Source: Aaosphaeria pasadenensis
Taxonomy: Eukaryota; Ascomycota; Dothideomycetes; Pleosporales
DNA length: 64,000 nt
Direction: 5' to 3'
Assembly (NCBI GenBank): GCA_022813625.1
Contig: JAKLMB010000011.1
Span: 992,001-1,056,000, forward strand
The notes under the pieces were generated by a model. That model was not told the DNA's origin, did no database searches, and worked only from the letters and a program-made list of their open reading frames with translations. Shown piece after piece: positions 21,203 through 33,042 of this stretch (positions are counted from its first letter, which is position 1; every line of letters starts with the position of its first letter). Made by a program: the position numbers and the translations under genes.

Positions 21203-21716
21203 GGTGACAGTATATTTTCTAGGAGCCTAAGACATAGTCATCATTGTTTGATCACTACCAGTATGCCTTACATATCTAAAGAGAGAAAATGTCGATCTTA
21301 TCTGTAGGGATATTTCCATGTTCACTATGGAAGGTTGATGCCTTGTGTGTTTGTAGTTGTATCTGTAAGAGTACGGAGTGCATACAGGTCGTTGGACCCC
21401 CGCAAATGGACTTAGCGTGTGCTGCCATGCTGACTCGCCCTAAACGTACCTCAACCCCATGAACCGCGGCAATGCATGCACGCAGAAGGATGCTGATCCC
21501 GCATCATTCGCCAATGCCATCAGCTTCGGCTTTAACAGCTCCCCGGATATGTTCTCGTCCCAGCTGTTACTTAAATCAAATGCCAGCTCAATAAATCTAA
21601 AACTGTTTGCACATGCACATACATGATCTTTGTTGAAGGGACTGGGAAACGTTAAAGCACTTACGCCTGGACTATACAATTGCCGTGTATTGGGCTAGCA
21701 CTTACATCTTGCCAAC
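21203..21716. promoter_or_regulatory. Divergent promoter region, F-box / acyl-CoA dehydrogenase
   Basis: The 514 bp lie between divergent starts. A near-match (TACGGAGTG) to the recurrent TACGGAGTA element is at about 21372. No other element was recognised. Confidence 0.45.
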
Positions 21717-23129
21717 ATGGCTTCCCGAAAGAACGACACTTTCGGTAACCTGGGGCCTTGGAGCGAACCAGCCTGGTACAATTCGCTCGCCTCTCCTTAC
21801 TACAATGACTCTCATAAGCGGCTAAGAGATGAACTTCGCAAGTACATAGACGAGAAGGTCAAGCCATTCATGTTGGAATGGGAAGAGAAGGGTGAAGCCC
21901 CAGAGCAAGTTCGCTTGGAATACGCCCGTTCGGGACACCCATTTGCGGACGTGCCAGAGCCGTACCGTCCAAAGGATATCCCCGGTCCAGCAGGCATCCC
22001 CGTGGGCGAACTGGACATCTTCCATCTCCTCATCGCAACAGACGAAGGGAGCCGAATCGAGGGAGGCGTTGGGACTTCGTTGGCGGGTGGCAGTGTCATT
22101 GGAATTCCGCCAGTCATCCACCATGGCACGGAGGAGCAGAAGCGCAAATGGCTCCCAGGCCTGTTCACATGGGAGACCAGTTTTTGTCTTGGTATAACAG
22201 AACCAAGCGGCGGTGTATGTATTCACTGCTCACTAATTTCTACTTATCGAACTGACAAGCTTCATCCAGTCCGATGTTGCGAATATTCAAACTACAGCCG
22301 AGAAGACAAAGGACGGCAAGTTCTACGTAGTCAATGGCTACAAGAAGTGGATCACTGGCATGCCTTGGGCAACCCACATGACCACCGCGGTACGCACTGG
22401 CGGCCCGGGAGCCAAAGGCATATCGGTCATCGTCATCCCAACCAACTCAAAAGGTTTCACCTGGCGTCGCATCCCCAACAGCGGCCAGAATGGCGGCGGC
22501 GCGAGCTTTGTGGAGATGGACGATGTCCTTGTCCCAGTCGAGAACCTGCTTGGAAAGGAGAACGAAGGGTTCAAGATCATCATGACCAATTTCAATAAGG
22601 AACGTTTCATCATGGCAGTAGGATGCAATCGCAAGGCCCGCACGTGTCTCTCGGAATCCTTCGAGTATGCGAATAAGCGCCATACCTTCGGGAAGCCTCT
22701 GATCTCCCACCAGATCATCAGCCATAAGCTGGCGACTATTGGCAGATATGTCGAGAGTCATTGGGCTTGGCTGGAACAGCTGGCCTATCACATACAGCAG
22801 TCTCCCCTGCGCTGGAATGATCCAGAGATAGCTGGTCAAATTGCCTTGTCAAAAGTTCACGGTGGCCGAATTCTCGAGATGGCAAATCGAGAGGCGCAAC
22901 AGATCTTCGGTGGTGCAGGTTATCAGAAGAGAGGTGGACCTGGTGCAATCATTGAGCAGATGAGTCGCGATTTGAGAATGATGGTAAGTTGAGAGGATAT
23001 CTATCAGGTTGTGAGATTCCCAGCTAAGATTACTGTTAGGTGGTTGGTGGTGGTAGCGAGGAAATCATTGCGGATCTTGCCCTGCGACAAGAAACAGCTT
23101 TGGCGAAGAAACGTGGCTGGAAATTGTAA
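21717..23129 (+). CDS. Acyl-CoA dehydrogenase family flavoprotein
   Basis: Three exons: 21717..22214, 22270..22983 and 23040..23129. Joins are in phase: ..ITEPSGG/SDVANIQTTA.. and ..DLRMM/VVGGGSEE... It shows the N-terminal helical domain, the FAD-binding FCLGITEPSGGSD and VNGYKKWITG, the beta domain, and the C-terminal helices with RHTFGKPL and IFGGAGY. The protein is about 433 aa. Where short- and medium-chain enzymes have the catalytic Glu in YEGT, this protein has VGGGSEE, so the base must lie elsewhere (as in isovaleryl- or long-chain-type enzymes) or differ. No mitochondrial presequence is obvious, and the last residues (KRGWKL) are not a clean PTS1. The substrate is unknown. Confidence 0.9.
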
Positions 23130-24752
23130 AGGAGAGGTAGAGGTAGAGTACTCATAGTGCTGCCTTACACTCGTATGTCGACCTAGGTGGGTGGTAGGGT
23201 CATAACATCTCTATGTGGAAAACTTGCCTTGTTGCTTAGTTAAAAGAATAGTCTAGAACTTCGAGACAGGCTGGGTCAGCCGGATCTTTGCCTTCAATAT
23301 TGAAGCCTTCGCAAGAGCACTAGCCATAGCTGATGCCGAACGGACAGCGATTGGCAGTGGTTAACATCGTTGGAGAGAGTTCCCGAATGCCCCTCAAGCT
23401 ATACAAGACCAAGAGATCATTTATTTCTTTTCATCAAGATTATCAAGACAAGAACTCAGTATAGAGCGATCGAGGATTTGAATTCTACGGAGTAGTGAAA
23501 GAGGTTTGTGGTAATAATGATGAGGCTGGATCAGGGCTGGGTTGTGCTAATGCAAGCCAACCGTGACTGCGCCAGCCTAGCCACCACCTATCACTGCGGC
23601 CGGTGGGTTGCTGCATCGTATAGGCAACGAATGCGTCAGGTGTTATTGATGCCAGACGTTTGTGTGTCTTGATACATCATTATCTCATCTTGGACTGCTT
23701 ATACTCCGACATGATCCTAAGATACGAGGTATTGCTATAGTTGGAGGTGGGTATTCTTCAGTACCCAATTAAGTCTTGGAAGAACGAGCTTGTAGACTGC
23801 GACTTGATTATCTTCGCAACAACGAAGTGCTTAGTCTGGCCTATGTATCAGTGTCTACAGAGGACACACGCAAAAGCCACTTTGGGGATGTGGATGGTCT
23901 ATGAAGCCCAAAGGACATAAGAGTTGCGTTGCAGCCGGGGCGCTCCAAGCTCAGTTGTAAGCGCCGGGGCACGCCCAACCCTATTGAGACGAGCTGCTAT
24001 GCCCAATTCGACTAGTGCATAGTTGTCGGGTGAAAGAGATGAAGCTGTGTGCCGATTGCCACTGATTGATAATAAGAAACCACGACGTTTGAAAATAAGA
24101 TTAGATGTTGAGAAAGCAGGTTTGCCTCAAAGAGTAGCGTGTAGTCGGTTTCCGTATGCTGTAGTAGGAAATAACTGCGTTTGAGGTAAGGGTCCGCGCA
24201 GGCACATGCGGGGAGAGAAGATATTAGCCAAAGCCAGTTACCACATCTGAGAGAAAAATGAGGCGAAATTATCAGCATCTAAGGTAGAGTATAGGGGGAG
24301 TATGCAGTAACCCTTGGCGATTGGCAGTCGGGTTGGGGGAAGATCAGGTTCGTCAGTGATTCGTTCAGCCTTGCGGCTGATGAAGGGAAAAACAATATAC
24401 CCAGGAAGCCAAACTACACGTACTAGATAGCTCGATACCATCGTATTCTAGGTATGTTGTTCGGCCCGTACGCGTACCCGTGTGCAGCACATCCGCTTGT
24501 GCTTCGAAACGGTAAACTATCCCGCTCGGGGGGAGTAAAAGAGCGCTCGCTCCAGGTAAGGTGGCGCCCTGATGCATGACCTTGGTTGTCCATGCAACCT
24601 CTCTGTCTGCAAGACGGCGTGTGTTTCATTGGATCTTTCTCCAAGGTTCCAGCAAGGCGGGCGTCGCCTCAGGCTGTCCCACCTACATAACAAGCTCCTG
24701 CCCCAATCACTTTTGACATCGAGAAGATCAGACCCGCGACCCCAACCCTACC
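23130..24752. other. Gene-poor region upstream of the siderophore transporter
   Basis: No supported gene; minus-strand frames at 24012..24644 have no family features. One exact CTACGGAGTAG element is at 23486..23496. A GATAA core at about 24068 could be a GATA-factor site, but the extended SreA consensus was not found. Confidence 0.5.
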
Positions 24753-27079
24753 ATGTCACTCCTCAGAGGAGTTTTCAACACATGTTTTCGTTCTAGTGTC
24801 GACTCCGACACCGATTCCGACACCAATTCCGACAATGAAATCGATCTCGTTGGAAGAACCAGCCCAGGCGCAAGACGAAACAAGATAATCGCAGACAATC
24901 TCACGCACAATGAGAGATGGTACATTATAAGTTGCTTATTCCTATTCGGATGGGCATATGGCATGGATAGCCTGCTCCGAGTGGTGTACCAGGTACGCAT
25001 GAACCCGCGTAACTGATCAGGGCCTGTAAGACAGCATTCTTACATACACAAGCCTCTTGCAACATCTGGATTTGCCAAACACTCAACGCTTGCAACGGTC
25101 AATGTCATTCGAAGCGTAGTAACTGCAGCAACCTATGTAGGACCCTTGTAGAGAGACTACTAGGTTTATCACTGACAAGATGGACAGCCTGCAGCTGCGC
25201 GATTGGCTGATGTCTTTGGTAGATTGCAAATGGTGATCATGAGTGTTCTTTTCCATGTCGTAGGTTTGTGGCACTACATAGTCTGTAACTTAATTGCACG
25301 TTAACCCCATCCCAGGTACAATCATCGAGGCGGGCTGCAAAAATGTGGAAGGGTTTGCTGCTGGAGCAGTGATTTATCAGGTTTGCGTGCCACTTCTATC
25401 CACCTAGAGAATGCTACTGATTGTAACAGATTGGATATACCAGCATGCTTCTTCTTGTTGAAGTCATTGTTGCAGATATTACGACATTGAAGGCCCGTTT
25501 ACTCTACTCATATGTACCCACTCTACCATTCCTGGTATGTGAGAGCACTTTTCTCCTACGAACGCCTTGTTGACATGACTAGTTCAACACTTGGGCTAGC
25601 GGATACTTCAGTGAAGCTGTCCTTGCTCGTACAAGCTGGCGATGGGCGATCGGAATGTGGTCAGCTATCGTGACTGGTAAGCTCTCTCCCATGCGTTTGA
25701 ATTCGATTTGCTTAGGAGATTTTAACTCATTTAGTTTGCTCGATCCCTTTGATCGTCGCACTTTTCTTGCCCTATCGACGAATAAAGAAAGCTGGGCATC
25801 TAGATATAATCAAATCCCCTTTCAAAAACTTGGGTCCACTCAAATTCATCACGGCTCTGTTCTGGCAAGTCGATGTACTCGGCATTGTCCTTCTGATCGC
25901 CGTATTCGGTTTCATCCTCGTACCTTTCACGATAGCTGGACATGATAAGAGTCAATGGAAAGAGGCAAAAGTGCTTGCGCCACTTTTGATCGGATTTATC
26001 ATATGTATACCCACATGGCTCATATGGGAGCATAGTTATGCACGGTACCCGATGCTTCAGATAAGGGCAAGTTTCTCCCCTTTCGCAGGACTGCCATTGA
26101 ATGCTGATTCCTGTCATAGCTTCTCAAGGACCGCGCAGTTTGGGGGGCGCTTGGGATTGCGTGCATGCTTCAGTTTTCCTGGACCATGCAAGGGAACTTC
26201 CTTTATACGGTTATAATCGTCGCCTTTGACGAGTCCGTCAAGAGAGCTACATGGGTTGTCTCTCTCTACAAGTGAGTCCCCTTTTGTGTCTGCGCTTCTC
26301 GACGTTATGGCCACTAATATCGTACAAGCTTCTTCTCTGTATTGATAGGTTTTTTCGTCGGACTTGTTGTACGATTCTCGCCGCGTGTAAATCATCTGAA
26401 GGGCATTATCATCACTGGCACGGTCTTGTTCTTTGTAGCATTCGGCCTTCTATCTCACTTTCGCGGAGGAGCAAACAAACCTAGTCGTGATGGAGTTTGG
26501 GGGGCACAGGTTCTTCTCGGAATTGGTGAGTCCTTTGAAATGCATGCTATTCTCTCACGGATTCTAATCATATCAGCTGGTGGCTTATTCCCATATCCAA
26601 CCCAAACATCCATCCAAGCTGCAACAAAGCACAAACATGTTGCACTCATCACGGGCCTATATCTTGCCACTTTCAACATTGGAGCCGCTCTAGGAAATGC
26701 GGTGTCTGGTGCTATTTGGACGCAGACATTGATTCCTACTTTGCTTAAAAATCTGCCGGAACCACATAACACCAACGTCATGGCCCAGGACATATTTGCG
26801 TCGCCTTTCAAGTACACTGAGATGTACGCAATCGGCACGCCCGTGAGGAATGGAATGGTCACAAGCTATAGGCATACCCAAAGACTGTTGACACTCACAG
26901 GTCTGGGACTATGCGGAGCGCTGATCATCTTTAGTTGTTGTATTCGCAATCCGGCGATGGTGGAGAAGCAGAGCCTATTGGACCAAGAATTGAGCAGCCT
27001 TGATCCACGACCTAGACCCGCCAACAACGTGGAAAATGGTTCGGCAGAGAGAGGTACTAACAGGCCACAAACTGTATAA
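24753..27079 (+). CDS. MFS siderophore-iron transporter (Sit/Arn/Mir family)
   Basis: Plasma-membrane proton symporter for ferric siderophores, by family. Ten exons were read: 24753..24992, 25053..25136, 25188..25263, 25316..25380, 25430..25534, 25583..25676 and four more to the TAA at 27079. Family blocks are HNERWYIISCLFLFGWAYGMDS (TM1), HSTLATVNVIRSV, PAAARLADVFGR (the MFS loop 2-3 motif), GFAAGAVIYQ, LLKDRAVWGALG, VAFDESVKRAT and the C-terminal GGLFPYPTQTSIQAATKHKHVALITGLYL. The N-terminus has a short Asp-Ser/Thr-rich repeat (DSDTDSDTNSDN). The intron at 26067..26119 uses a GC donor (AGG/GCAAGT). Only this junction keeps ..MLQIR/LLKDRA.. in frame. No siderophore synthetase is nearby, so it may take up xenosiderophores. 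Confidence 0.93.
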
Positions 27080-28249
27080 TTTCACACCATATATGGGATT
27101 CAAGATTCAAGAGGGCCAAAATAGGAAGTGATGAGCTCAACATCTTATCTCGCCACAATGGGCCAACATGCACCACTTGTATTATTACAACAACTTCATT
27201 TTACATGTACACATAGGAATTTGAACAGGCCTTAGCTAATGTACCGAAATTTTCTGTTCATTTACATCTTCGTCAGACAAAATCAGCACTATTTCCACGG
27301 ACTCAGGGCGCCGCTTATGGACCATTGTATGTTTCATTGCTCAGAGGTGAACCTCAGGCAACAAATATCGAGGACCTCTCACTTCAGGCACTGAGAAAAT
27401 GTGACTTTGATTTGCCTGATCCTGATTCCACCCACTCAGCCAACCGAATGGGGCAATGCAGCACCACGAGTGCTCTGGCGTCACAGCCTTGTGACGCCAC
27501 TCATGCATCAAGCGACGTGGCAGCCGAACCGGTCAACCATTCGACAAAGAGAACTATGACCTTGACCGGAAAGGAACCCTGGAGTACTGTTTAGGCGTTA
27601 TATCACCTCACCCGCCATCTCCTGGCGCGTAGTAATCCATTGCCTCGGTCGATCCTTACATCGCGGTAAAGCTGTGTGAAGCCTACCACCAACGAGCCAA
27701 CATGATAGAAGAGACGATCGAGGGTCGCTACACACCTGTGCGAAGCATATTAGTTGAGCTGCTTACATTTTGGTACGGTGCGGATAACTTCAGGATAATC
27801 GTAGGCTTCCACCCGATATCTCTTCCTACCGAGCTAAATGATTTCAGCAACCTCCAGACGACTATGCCAAATGGAAAGTTGAAGTTCCATCTAAATTAGA
27901 ACCAGTGAGTATTTATTCTACTTTGATACAGTAGTGAACTACTTCTCTGATTTTCGGCATTATTAGAACCAGAGAGTTGAACTCCAACGAAGATTTTATT
28001 ACTATCATAGAAGCCTACGAGGCTGAAATGATATCGACTATGCGGGAAAGAGATGCCAGGCTATAAGATCTGTATCGCATAGCCTCGCCTTCGCCCTGGT
28101 GGGGTTTAGTGAGACATTATAGTTTAGATGCTTTACTACAAACGCGCCTTGGTGGATTCAGCTGTATGATGTGCAAGGCTCCATTCCCGCCTCTCGTGCG
28201 GCTGAGATAGACAAAAGAGCCGCCCCGCACAAGCCTGCGTGTATGTATC
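27080..28249. other. Intergenic region upstream of CorA-like gene, with possible gene remnant
   Basis: Mostly non-coding. The part from ~27,630 to 28,065 has protein-like pieces in different frames and is listed separately. Confidence 0.45.
27630..28065 (+). pseudogene. Possible decayed or partial gene
   Basis: Three protein-like segments follow each other in different frames: one around 27,640-27,830 (VDPYIAVKLCEAYHQRANMIEE.., LVELLTFWYGADNFRIIVGFHP), one around 27,850-27,902 (DDYAKWKVEVPSKLEP), and after an intron-like GTGAGT..TTATTAG one at 27,970-28,065 (LNSNEDFITIIEAYEAEMISTMRERD, then a stop). No splice choice I tried joins all three in phase. I do not recognise the family. It could be a frameshifted relic, an unrelated small gene, or a distant first part of the downstream CorA-like gene. 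Confidence 0.3.
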
Positions 28250-30132
28250 ATGGTACCTTTCCTACCAACAACAAGACAAAATCATAAAGACAAACTCGTT
28301 ATGTGCAATATTAGGACCGAAGCTGATGTATTCGATGGCTGGGAAGACTATCCTCGTAGCTTGCCATTTTCTTCACTTGAGGTCGATGCTCAGCGATCCC
28401 ATGAACGGCTTAGTCGTGATGCAGACAGATTGTTCATCTCCGAAGCAGACTTGTGCGAGCTAGATGTATCTACAGTGAGAAGTTGTGAGGGTGCGTCATC
28501 TCATTTTCAAAACAGGCTCCGTTTCCGTGGCCGCAACTAAATTTATGTGAATCTAGAGGCGGGTTCGATAATGGCCGATGCAACAACTATCAAACGGCCC
28601 GAACAATTGCGTCGAAGCCTCCAATCCCAAGATTCAGCTCGATTTTTGTACGTATACATATGCCCCGACTCCTAATGTAAGATGAATACCTACTCATCCC
28701 TGTGTAGCTACATAGCGCAAACATACTCTTGGGGACAACTCTTGATTACCGAAGAGCTATTTCGAAAGCTCATGACAGCCTTGAAAGTACATCCCGACTT
28801 CTTAAACGTATTGCACATGTTTGGAGAAAAGATCACGGCGGTCGAGGAAGGATTTACAACCCTGTTTACTCGTCTAGATTCTAAGCCATTGGGCCAATTA
28901 GTGGACACATACAGTATGTTATACCTTTTGTTGAAATGAAGAAGTCTAATACGAGCAGCGATAGCATATAACGTGAAATTCGTGGAACGCCATGGACGAA
29001 GTTCGCTACTAGATCCATACTCGGTCCGGCAAACTGGTATTTATCAACAATACCACATGAATTCCGCTGGTAATACATGGATACTTTTGAATACCCCTGA
29101 AGGCCTTAAGAAAAGATTGAATCAGACCAGCGTAGATGAGTACATGACATCTGCACCGGCGCAAATACGATTTCACATGATGATCATCCAACACCTCTCG
29201 GATGAGTGGCGGTACTACATTAATTACCTAGAGGAGGAGTTTTCTTTATTGGTATGTAGCGATTTGTGCCATGGATGGAGCGAGCTAACTAAGAAAGATG
29301 GATCGTGGGTTTTTTTCAAACGTCCAGCAAGCGGGCAAAAGTGGCATGATTGACACAGATTTTGGTGATATCCGACGGCTGCAGATCATGACGGACAAGT
29401 TCAAAAAGCTGGTACACCTACTTGAACTAAATATAAGAACTTGTCGACGCCTACAGGCGTTCTTTCAAGACGTGGGAAAAGGACTACCCGAGACATCAAT
29501 GCGCCTCACGGGATATCACGCCTTAGGTGATGACTGTATTTTTCAACAGGAAACTTACGCTTCGCAATTGCGATCTTTGGTTGACAGGGCAGGGGGCGTC
29601 GGAGCATTGGTAGTTATTCCCATTAATATTCACGTCACTACATATACTGATACACGGACGCTCCTAGATCGAACAAATACTGGACATAAGATCTGCCGAA
29701 ACAAGCCATAGAATGAACGCCGCGATGCATAGTATTGCCAAGGAAAGTGCAGAGGAGAACAAATTAGTACGATTATTAGCATCGCAGTCAACACGCGACA
29801 CTAGGTCTATGAAGGTTGTTGCTCTTATCTCCGCCATATTCTTGCCAGCAACGTTTGTAGCGGTGAGCTTCCAATTTGCCTTTTGACAGTACCATGCCCT
29901 AACTCATCCCTGGACACAGACTTTCTTTGGTTCGAATTTCTTTGGGTTTGAAGAGACTCCAGATGGACATACCCTGAAAATGGCATCTAATATCTGGATC
30001 TACATGATCGTCGCGCTTGCGATTTCTGCTATGGCAATGGCATGTTGGTATTGGTGGTGCTCCCGTAGCTTACCTTCCAAAATCTGCGATCGTGATCTGG
30101 AAATGCAACCGTCGGGAAGTTCGACAGGCTGA
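28250..30132 (+). CDS. CorA-like Mg2+-transporter-domain membrane protein
   Basis: Seven exons were read. Joins by phase are ..SCE/EAGSIMADA.., ..SARF/FYIAQTYSWG.., ..VDTY/TIAYNVKFVE.., ..FSLL/MDRGFFSNV.., ..VGAL/IEQILDIRSAE.. and ..FVA/TFFGSN.., ending at TGA 30130..30132. A long soluble helical N-domain is followed by two TM helices near the C-terminus (VVALISAIFLPATFVATFF and IWIYMIVALAISAMAMACW), as in CorA family proteins. The usual GMN ion-selectivity motif between them reads GSN (FFGSNFFGFEE), so magnesium transport is uncertain. Fungal CorA-like proteins of this length are numerous and mostly uncharacterised. The start is weakly supported: ATG at 28250 or 28301. The stop lies 11 bp from the end of the convergent kinase gene. 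Confidence 0.8.
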
Positions 30133-30143
30133 CGCCGCAAAAT

Positions 30144-33042
30144 TCAGACTACGTGTGTTGCTACTGTTCCGGGTTGCGGCGGAGCATGTGTTGCTCCTGT
30201 TCCTGTCTGTGGCCGAACTTCCAAGCCGTTCGAGTACATCCATTCTCGTTGAAGATTTCCTAAAGTCTGCCAGAAAATCATGATGTCTGTAAATATATAA
30301 GCAAAACTTAGTCACGTACTTAGAAAGATCCTTGAATAAGTGTATGAAGGCCTCACCTGTATCATTTTTAAGATGAATCTTCACTCTATCGTGACTTGTG
30401 TCCTTGAATTTTGTATCACTGTTATGCCGCGATCGTTTGTTAAACTTGAGGTTCAAAGGTATGCCCTCTGGAACTTCGAAAATCTTCAAGTCGATGCTTG
30501 ATCTCGTGTCTAAATTTTCGAGGCTTAGCATCCTCGAGTCCCGTGTCTCGGGTATGCTGATCTCATTCGTGACTACATGTATTGTAGATGCAGTTAGTCG
30601 CTATTGGATCTAACTAAAGCACGCAACTTACCTTCAATAAGGACTAATTTTTCTTCTGTCAATATAGCGAGGCTTATGTCAAGCTGCTGATCACTACGGC
30701 TTTCGGATCCGATCTCACGACTCGTCCAGAATTGAATATGACAGGCGCACTCATGTACGCCCTTCTCGATAAATTCATTGTGTCTGCTGAAGAGCTTGGA
30801 GCTTTTCTTGTAAAAGGCATACTGCGTGGCTTCCAAACTCATACTATATGAAATGATTAGATTATCCTCTTTATTAGTTACGTGATTTGGATCATATCAC
30901 CTCTGAAATATGTACTGTCCAGTGAGGACGCTTTGAAAACGCAAGGCTGTTTTAAATTATCAGGTGACATGAAACAAACCAAATGCATTCAACTAACCAG
31001 GTACTTTGGGAAGGATATAGTCTATTGGTCCATCTTTGATGTGTATTAGCTGTAGCGGATAATCCCCACGGCTTTTCAGGTACCCTGGTTTGATGGCCTT
31101 AATCGGGTTGCCTTTTCTTCGAAAAACTAACATTATCATGAGCAAGTTCGTAGATGGATGGTGCGAAGACTCAACGAACCAGTTATCTCTTTGATGTCCA
31201 GTCTAAGTCCGTTGAAACTAAACGTTCTGATTTCGACAGTCTTGTCCGATACATCAGGATAAAGCCATAATCCAATGTGCTCCGTCCCTAAATGAGATAC
31301 TTTGCGATAGGCTGGGCTGGGCAAATATTAGCTTCCAAGCTTGAAAATGCATACTCTCTATGACATACAGCCTGTTGATTTCCAGACATGGCGGTACATT
31401 GATACCAAACCCTCTGCCCTCCCTTGTTGCTTTCCACACGTCGATGAGGGGGAGGTCGCCTCCTCTATTGACACTGGAAGCTTGGATGACGTAGGTCTCA
31501 AGTTTACTCGCAACATATTTTGCTTCTGGTCTTTGGTCGACGGATGGTAGCAACATCTCCCCGATGAGATCAAACACTCCCTTTTGATAAAATACACCTT
31601 GCCATGATTCGAGAATTTCTTCTTGCGGATTAGCCCTGCTGCTCTCTGCCTTTTGGAACAGATCCGAGTGTTCTTGAACCACCGAATCTTTCAGATTATA
31701 TGGCGCTCTGGGGTAATAGAATTGCATGGAAGCATCATGCAGGGCCTCTGCTAATGTGTCGTTTCTTCTTTTCGTTCGATATGCAACAACGCCTTCTTTC
31801 TTCGACAGATCAAAGCACGCAATCTCCGAGATGATCGTGCCGAGTGAATACACATCATATGCAGCACTGGCTTTTGATGGTGGCGCTGCATAGGCTCCCG
31901 CACCTTCGTGTCTTGAGTTTCCGCTAATTCTTGATTCAGTCAACTTTCGATCTGGTTTGTAGTATGAAAGCCCGAAGTCTGCAATCTTCATGGTCTTGTT
32001 GGCAAAAAGGACGTTCGAGGGCTTAAGATCCATGTGGAACATTCTCTCGCCCAATTTGCCTCCATTAACACTTGCACCGTGTAGGTACGCAAGTCCTTCT
32101 GTCATGCCCACAACTTGATGCCAAAGCTCTTCCGACGAAAGTTGGACATCACCGGCGCCACTCAGGAATTCCCACAAAGTGCATTGGGCCAGCTCCATTA
32201 CCATGAAGAAGTCATCACCATACTCGAAAGCTGCAAGTGCTTCCATGAGATTCGGGTGCTTAAGGTCGTTGACGAAAAGATGATTCACCCATTCTTTGGC
32301 ATGCGCTCTTGTAGCTTGAGACCAGCGCCGATCAATAATTTTCCGTGCATAGCGGTTGATCTAGTATTGGGGTTGTGTCAGCCTGCCTAACGTGTTCTTT
32401 CACTCAAGCCACACCCACACTCACCTTACGGGATCCTAGCTCTTCCGCAACGTACTCTTTGGGAATGTTGAACTCCCATACCTCCCCAAAGTCTCCTCTA
32501 CCTCTAGGCTTTTCGTCTTCCTCGAATGGTAATATTTCTTTTCCCGACAGAGTTGAAACTGTTTTTCGTATGTCAATTTTCTGGATGCAGAAAGGATATT
32601 GCCAGTCCAGAATCTCGCCAATGACCATTTTTGCTTTTTCTGGCGCCAGGGCTCCAGATTTCAGAAGGAATGCCAAATTCCCCTCTGACCAGATCCCATC
32701 ATCGAGCGATTTACGATAGCTGAGAAAGAGGTGGATAAGACTTGGATATCTGAGCCAGATGAGCAGTCCGTACGTAGTTGCATAACGGTTAAGCAACTCA
32801 GCCCGATCCACATGCCTCTCGCGCTGATCAGCCCCGCCTTGAAGATCTGAATAGCGGCGACAATTGTCGCAATCGCAGGCCAAAATATCTTGAACAGGGA
32901 ATTCTTCCAAAACTTTGACTATGCCAGAGCGCGGGAAGTAGGATACACTACCGCGTCCATGATACCTGGCCAACGCTCTCTGCCCATATAGGCGTTCGCG
33001 TGCGCGATCACAAGCAGGCCAAGTTGATGCAGAGGCCATCAC
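30144..33042 (-). CDS. Protein kinase with long unrecognised C-terminal extension
   Basis: Multi-exon (about eight exons). Exon 1 (33042..~32425) encodes an N-terminal region with a CDCDNC cluster (residues ~56-61), then the glycine loop (GRGDFGEV, 181-188). Splicing in phase gives ..GSRK/INRYARKII, placing the ATP-binding Lys at about residue 213. The catalytic loop is HMDLKPSN (HRD with Met for Arg), and DFG is intact (IADFGLS). Subdomain VIII reads GAGAYAAPP and subdomain IX YDVYSLGTIISEIA. After the kinase (~residue 500) come ~300 residues of mixed beta-rich sequence (LWLYPDVSDKTVEIRTFSFNG, ISIPETRDSRMLSLENL) I cannot assign. The last exon follows an intron whose acceptor is near 30,292 and ends at the TGA 30146..30144. 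The HMD loop suggests a non-RD kinase, not controlled by activation-loop phosphorylation. Confidence 0.82.
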
